This document shows positions 59,881-64,000 of a DNA stretch of 64,000 bases, in pieces. The stretch's first letter is position 1, and each line of letters starts with the position of its first letter. Both the position numbers and the translations under genes were made by a program. Location of the stretch: positions 434,001 through 498,000 of the forward strand of contig CAZMZW010000001.1 in the NCBI GenBank assembly GCA_964571135.1. The letters run 5' to 3'. The notes beneath the pieces are model-generated. The model was not told the DNA's origin, searched no databases, and was given only the letters and a program-made list of their open reading frames with translations. The DNA comes from CAZMZW01 sp964571135 (GTDB lineage: Bacteria; Chloroflexota; Anaerolineae; Anaerolineales; Anaerolineaceae).

Positions 59881-60041
59881 AATCCTTCGGTATCTTAAAT
59901 CTAAAGATTCGCTTATATAAAAAGACTTTGCCTTGCGATTTCTCTGATAAAAAATATTCGATAGTAAAATAAAACGTATTTCATTCTTCAACCAAATAAT
60001 TTAACAGACATCCAATTTCTTTAAATATTGAGCTTCTCTTA

Positions 60042-60698
60042 ATGAAAAAAAATAACGTAAAACTGAAAATTTTTCCTTCAAGTGAATACACCCCGATTGA
60101 CAGCCACGATCCCTTAAAATTTTATTTTGTGCCCGGGTTTAAGAATATGTATAGGGGGCGGCTGGAGAAATGCCTCGCTGAATGTACCGGTGGAGAAAAA
60201 ATCCTGGAGGTTGGTTTTGGTTCTGGGTTGACTTTTCCCAATCTGGTTAGTATGTATCATCAGATATACGGCATTGAAAAAAATGATCCCGCGGCAATCG
60301 CTAAAATTGGAGATTATTTTCAGACCCGCAATATCCATACATTCCTGACCTCTGGCGATTTATTAAATATGCCTTATCAAAATAATGAGTTTGATACAGT
60401 TCTGATTATTAGCGTATTGGAACATTTAAAGCCGGACGAACAAGCCAGGGCATTTTCTGAGTTGCATCGAATAATCCGCCCAGGCGGACAATTGGTTTAT
60501 GGAGTGCCCATCGATCGGCCGTTGATGACGTTTTTATACAGCCTTCTGGGTTACCGTATTAAAAATTTCCACTTCTCGGACCAGGATGTGATTCGTAAAA
60601 GCGCTCTAAATCAATTTCGACATGTCGAATATGAAAACCTGAAAGCTTTTGGGCTGAGATCCTTTTCTGTCTACCAGGTTGCCCATTGCCAGAAGTAG
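60042..60698 (+). CDS. SAM-dependent methyltransferase (Methyltransf_11 type)
   Basis: A 218-residue class I methyltransferase. The SAM loop is KILEVGFGSGLTFPNLVS near residue 52, motif II is IYGIEKNDPAAIA, and the core reads EFDTVLIISVLEHLKPDEQA then ELHRIIRPGGQLVYGVP. It differs from the neighbour at 59096 in length and C-terminus, so it is not a recent duplicate. No ribosome site is visible. The 193 bases between the two genes hold only a hairpin. Confidence 0.88.
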   Translation: MKKNNVKLKIFPSSEYTPIDSHDPLKFYFVPGFKNMYRGRLEKCLAECTGGEKILEVGFGSGLTFPNLVSMYHQIYGIEKNDPAAIAKIGDYFQTRNIHTFLTSGDLLNMPYQNNEFDTVLIISVLEHLKPDEQARAFSELHRIIRPGGQLVYGVPIDRPLMTFLYSLLGYRIKNFHFSDQDVIRKSALNQFRHVEYENLKAFGLRSFSVYQVAHCQK

Positions 60699-60794
60699 AA
60701 CTACCTTAATTAAATCCAGCCAATTCAAATAGACTTTACCAAAATGACACGGTTTTAGAGATGCTGAAATATGCCAAGAATAAAAATTCATTTC

Positions 60795-60932
60795 TTACTT
60801 GTGCTCTTGGAGCAGTACTTTTACCCTCTGTAAGTCACGATTCCACATTTCAACAAAATTCGCAAAGGGATTGGCAGGAAGCTCATATTCTAAACTTTTA
60901 AATATACTTAAAATAATATTAATGTAGGTTAT
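60795..60932 (-). pseudogene. Frameshifted C-terminal end of the GT2 glycosyltransferase
   Basis: Directly after the GT2 stop, the minus strand stays open for 46 codons in another frame: ITYINIILSIFKSLEYELPA, then NPFANFVEMWNRDLQRV and a TAA at 60797-60795. It has no start codon of its own. The frames meet at a run of five A (60933-60937 on the plus strand); one more base there would join GT2 and this tail into a protein of about 306 residues. It is either a recent mutation or an assembly error in a homopolymer. Confidence 0.5.
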
Positions 60933-61708
60933 AAAAATCCATAAGCTCTTATTATTAATTCATTATGCAATTTGTGTAATATTTTTAGAAATTTGCAATT
61001 AATATACTTTGATGCAGTAGAGTAATCAGCATTGAAATGATCTCGAATATTTCCTGATTTTGCAGCTGTGTGAATGCGGAAATTGGCGAGGTAATCATTG
61101 ATTAAATTCAATTTGAATGTTTTCCCAATTCTCAATGAATAATCATAATCCATCGTATAGTATAACGATTCATCATAAAGGCCGACTTTGTTAACTATTT
61201 CTCGACTCCAGAATGTCGAGGGTTGACTTATATAGTCGAGAACAAGCAAAGCATTATAGCTATGAATTTTTAGCCACATATTTTTATATGCAGTTACGAA
61301 TTTTCGAATTTCGAACCCTTCTTTGTTAATAATCCTGCATTTACCTGTCACCCAGTGTGCTTCATTGTGTTCTTTGAAAAATTCGCCAACTTTCAGTAAT
61401 GCGCCTGGCTCATAAGTATCATCGGAATTAATGTACGCAAAAATATCTCCTGATGCCATCCTAAAACCTTTATTTAGTGCATTTGATTGGCCATGGTCTT
61501 TTTCGCTAACCCATCTTATTTTTGAATCATATCTATGCAGTATATTTATCGTCCCATCAGTCGACCCACCATCTAAAACGATGTACTCTAATTTCGGATA
61601 ATTCTGAGATAGAACAGAATTTATTGTGCTTTCTATGAAAGCCGCCTGATTGAAAGAAGGTGTAATTATCGAAATTTTTGGATATTGCATTTTTTCACTC
61701 GGTGGCAT
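60929..61708 (-). CDS. GT2-family glycosyltransferase (C-terminus probably truncated)
   Basis: A 259-residue GT-A glycosyltransferase. It opens ISIITPSFNQAAFIESTINS, then LEYIVLDGGSTDGTINIL (first acid), WVSEKDHGQSNALNKGF, and the metal-binding FAYINSDDTYEPGALLKVG. This group transfers sugars such as galactose or N-acetyl sugars to a growing glycan. It is the only minus-strand gene in this part of the locus. The domain is complete, but the end seems cut: a 46-codon open tail follows in another frame after a homopolymer run. Confidence 0.9.
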   Translation of the reverse strand: MPPSEKMQYPKISIITPSFNQAAFIESTINSVLSQNYPKLEYIVLDGGSTDGTINILHRYDSKIRWVSEKDHGQSNALNKGFRMASGDIFAYINSDDTYEPGALLKVGEFFKEHNEAHWVTGKCRIINKEGFEIRKFVTAYKNMWLKIHSYNALLVLDYISQPSTFWSREIVNKVGLYDESLYYTMDYDYSLRIGKTFKLNLINDYLANFRIHTAAKSGNIRDHFNADYSTASKYINCKFLKILHKLHNELIIRAYGFL

Positions 61709-61723
61709 TACTAATAATTTTGA

Positions 61724-61945
61724 ATGAAGAATTATATACCTTCATTTTATGAACAAAAACAGCATGGGAATGCGTATTCGCTTTTCAAAATAATTATTGC
61801 ACTTGTTCAATTGCATTTTGTTAATTATTGGATCGCCAATGAATTTATTAATTATTTATATCTCACCAGATCTGAATTATCCATTAGGAGTATGACACAA
61901 GATTTGATCAGACATTTTAAAACAGCGTTTTTATTTACTCACTAA
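61724..61945 (+). other. Doubtful 73-codon frame in a 268-base gap
   Basis: The frame begins MKNYIPSFYEQKQHGNAYS and holds LFKIIIALVQLHFVNYWIAN. It has no ribosome site and no recognised family, and its composition is what AT-rich spacer DNA gives by chance. It could be a remnant of a glycosyltransferase. I do not claim it as a gene. Confidence 0.15.
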
Positions 61946-61976
61946 GTTTTTTGAGTGGGAATCATTTATAATATTT

Positions 61977-63830
61977 ATGGTTTTTGGGATTAGGGAAATG
62001 GTAGATGATATGAATAATTTCAAACCAGAAAAAATTATCCTGTTCATTATTTTGATATTTGGATTCGTTAATTTATTGATCACCCCGATAGGCGCGGGTT
62101 TTGATGAAGATACCCACGTTGCGAGGATTTGGGAGATGTCTAAAGGGGTGTTATTACCCAACCAATACTTAAGCCAGGGACCGTTCTTTCCCCAGGTGTT
62201 TTACCAACTTTCTTATCGACAACAAAAAAATCTGGCCCCTATCAACTTAAATCAATGGAATGACCAGCTCAAAGCAAGGATCGATTGGAATAATATGATC
62301 TTCCATAACACCCGGGCTACCTACTTCCCCCTGTTGTATCTTCCCCAGGCATTTATAATGGGTCTTTTCAATCGCCTGCTGGATATTCAGGTAGCAATAA
62401 CCTATTATTTATTAAGGTTTTCCTATTTATTAATCTATGCAATCCTGGTCTATTTGGCTGTTCGGGTTATTCCAATAGGGAAATGGGTTTTGGGTATTTT
62501 GGCCATTGCACCGATGGCAATAATTCAAGCGACAACAGTCCAACCTGAATCAATTAATAATGGGGTTTGCTTTTTGTTTATCGGTTGGTTGTTATATATA
62601 GCCAGGGATAAAGAAAAGATTTTATCAACTCGGGAAATGTGGATAACATGTACATTAGCTTTATCGATTGGTTTTATCAAAGTAAATAGTCTTCCTATTC
62701 TTTTACTTTTATTTATTATTCCTGCAAAAAAGTTTGGAAGTCAGATTAAGAAACTTCTTCTTATTTCCGTTATTTTATTCTTTGTATTGATTTTTATGGT
62801 CGGTTGGAATTATATAGTTTATACAGATAAAAATTCATTTTCTCAATCGGTTGTAAATACTCCAACAAGCCAATTAATAAGTATTTTCAAAACGCCATTA
62901 TTATTTTTTCAATCGATCATTACAAACTTAAAATCACAGGCCTCCAATTATTTTATTGGTTGGGTAGGTATAAGCGGCTATTCTTATTGGAGATTGCCAG
63001 GTTTCATTTATTTCTTATACCCGCTTTTATTATTGGCAGCGGTTATCAGTGAAAAAAGTGACGATTTCTTCATTTCACATAGAAGAATCGCGCTTCTCTC
63101 AGTATTTTTCTTGATGAGTTTTGCTACAATTCTTGTTTTCTACCTCACCTCATTTTCCAATAATTCTTTTACAGGTATGCAAGGCCGTTATTTTACCGCC
63201 AGTGCCCCGCTCCTTTTCCTGGCATTAATTCCAAAAACCGATCTGATAAAAAATAAAAAAACGGTTCTTATAATCGCATCCATCTTTATCCAGATCATTT
63301 TCATTACATCTTTTTTCCTTGCCTATCATGTGACCTGCGGATCCAGTTTCTATAATTTGGATTTGTGCTATCAACCACTTTATAAGAATTGGTCACCTCA
63401 AAACAGCTTGAATAAAACATTATCTCAAAATTCATCTGTTCAACAGACATTTTCCGTCAGTTGTGAAAACCTTACCCAGCTTCGTTTTTGGATCAATCAA
63501 AAAGTATCTGGTCCACAGAATAAGCTGCAAATCACACTGACGGACTCGCACACCAATACATTAGTTGTGGACCAGGTTGTTGAAGACCCGAAAATCCCAT
63601 CTTCCGGTTGGTTATTCACAGATTTTTCACCAGTCAAAGGATCCAAAAACATTCCTTATGTCATAGATATTAGTCCAGTAACTTTGCAAAGCATTGATGG
63701 TATTGATTTTGCATTCAGTAAGGTGGATGAATACCCTGGTGGGGCTCTTTCTTTTGAGGGAAAGAAAATGGAGGGTGATTTGTTGTTTCAATATGGATGC
63801 CTGACTGGTTTGGCTAGTCTGATCAAGTGA
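61977..63830 (+). CDS. DUF2142-type multi-pass membrane protein
   Basis: A 617-residue protein with about 12 membrane segments. The opening LITPIGAGFDEDTHVARIWE, followed by MSKGVLLPNQY, is the hallmark of DUF2142 proteins, which occur in surface-polysaccharide loci and look like GT-C transferases. The acids in FDED would be catalytic. After residue 480 a soluble beta-rich domain follows (LTQLRFWINQKVSG and on), possibly carbohydrate-binding. The start is uncertain: ATGs at 61977, 61998 and 62010 are all in frame. Confidence 0.85.
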   Translation: MVFGIREMVDDMNNFKPEKIILFIILIFGFVNLLITPIGAGFDEDTHVARIWEMSKGVLLPNQYLSQGPFFPQVFYQLSYRQQKNLAPINLNQWNDQLKARIDWNNMIFHNTRATYFPLLYLPQAFIMGLFNRLLDIQVAITYYLLRFSYLLIYAILVYLAVRVIPIGKWVLGILAIAPMAIIQATTVQPESINNGVCFLFIGWLLYIARDKEKILSTREMWITCTLALSIGFIKVNSLPILLLLFIIPAKKFGSQIKKLLLISVILFFVLIFMVGWNYIVYTDKNSFSQSVVNTPTSQLISIFKTPLLFFQSIITNLKSQASNYFIGWVGISGYSYWRLPGFIYFLYPLLLLAAVISEKSDDFFISHRRIALLSVFFLMSFATILVFYLTSFSNNSFTGMQGRYFTASAPLLFLALIPKTDLIKNKKTVLIIASIFIQIIFITSFFLAYHVTCGSSFYNLDLCYQPLYKNWSPQNSLNKTLSQNSSVQQTFSVSCENLTQLRFWINQKVSGPQNKLQITLTDSHTNTLVVDQVVEDPKIPSSGWLFTDFSPVKGSKNIPYVIDISPVTLQSIDGIDFAFSKVDEYPGGALSFEGKKMEGDLLFQYGCLTGLASLIK

Positions 63831-63915
63831 CGTTTCTCATTTATAGTTAAAAGAAAATATTTTTCGCGAGTTCAATAATATATAAAAAAAGTAATAATCT
63901 CAAAAGATGGATTGT

Positions 63916-64000
63916 ATGAATGAAGTTTTACGTCTAATAATATTATTGTTCTCCTTTTTGGGTTATGGCATTTTTATAAATAGAAAATTTAAAATTCCTG
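63916..64000 (+). CDS. Start of a membrane protein, cut by the window edge
   Basis: An open frame begins at ATG 63916 (another in-frame ATG is at 63907) and runs off the window after 28 codons: MNEVLRLIILLFSFLGYGIF, then basic residues. The single hydrophobic segment with a basic end is like the start of a multi-pass membrane protein. It is probably another member of the glycan locus. Confidence 0.45.
   Translation, partial: MNEVLRLIILLFSFLGYGIFINRKFKIP

Noticed and set aside
61724..61945. 73-codon plus-strand frame between GT2 and the DUF2142 gene
   Set aside because: No ribosome site, no family and AT-rich composition; listed only as doubtful.

Overview
The window reads as a chromosomal segment of an anaerobic bacterium, most probably a member of the Chloroflexota class Anaerolineae. 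This is inferred from the gene mix: a DeoC-type microcompartment locus, GH57/DUF3536 and GH13 enzymes, a sortase-like protein beside a Wzz/GGDEF protein and a BcsB-like protein, DUF2089, M32 and DUF4870 genes. No rRNA, tRNA, CRISPR array or insertion sequence was recognised, so the taxonomy rests on protein character only.

Region 1 (1-4144) is the right-hand end of a bacterial microcompartment (BMC) operon. It holds the C-terminus of deoxyribose-phosphate aldolase, three EutN/CcmL vertex proteins, a CoA-acylating aldehyde dehydrogenase with a helical tail that looks like an encapsulation peptide, a hexameric shell protein, a tandem-domain shell protein, and a small EutQ/EutT-like protein. Together they fit a sugar-phosphate-utilising (SPU-type) metabolosome: DeoC splits a deoxy-sugar phosphate, and the acetaldehyde is oxidised to acetyl-CoA inside the shell. 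A 479-base spacer full of palindromic repeat units follows. After it come a ribulose-phosphate-epimerase family gene, two small membrane proteins, a P-loop kinase, a small zinc-ribbon gene broken by an in-frame TAG, and an Hsp70 without its lid.

Region 2 (9.9-16.8 kb) holds a very long GH13 amylase-family protein and a convergent GH57 enzyme, then a glutamine synthetase and a DUF4870 membrane protein. Region 3 (16.8-24.8 kb) is about the cell envelope: a lipoprotein, then an apparent operon of sortase-like protein, Wzz-GGDEF protein (dead GGDEF, intact RxxD I-site) and BcsB-like protein, then a bactofilin, a NeuD-type acyltransferase, DNA-3-methyladenine glycosylase and an orphan PTS EIIA.

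Region 4 (24.8-47.3 kb) is mostly housekeeping and transport: E1alpha/E1beta/E2 of a 2-oxoacid dehydrogenase, an NDP-sugar epimerase, an L,D-transpeptidase, an M32 carboxypeptidase with SerA, a TetR-MacA-MacB efflux operon with a clear operator over its promoter, a secreted metallopeptidase, FmdB, guanylate kinase with rhomboid protease, an MFS exporter with a DUF2089 pair, SixA, an S9 peptidase and a class V aminotransferase that could complete serine synthesis with SerA.

Region 5 (47.5-64 kb) is visibly AT-richer. It is a surface-glycan locus: several large GT-C-like multi-pass membrane proteins, three SAM methyltransferases, an AglD/YbhN-type membrane protein, a hexapeptide acetyltransferase, a GT2 glycosyltransferase whose C-terminus seems cut off by a homopolymer frameshift, and a DUF2142 protein. 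The locus runs off the right edge.
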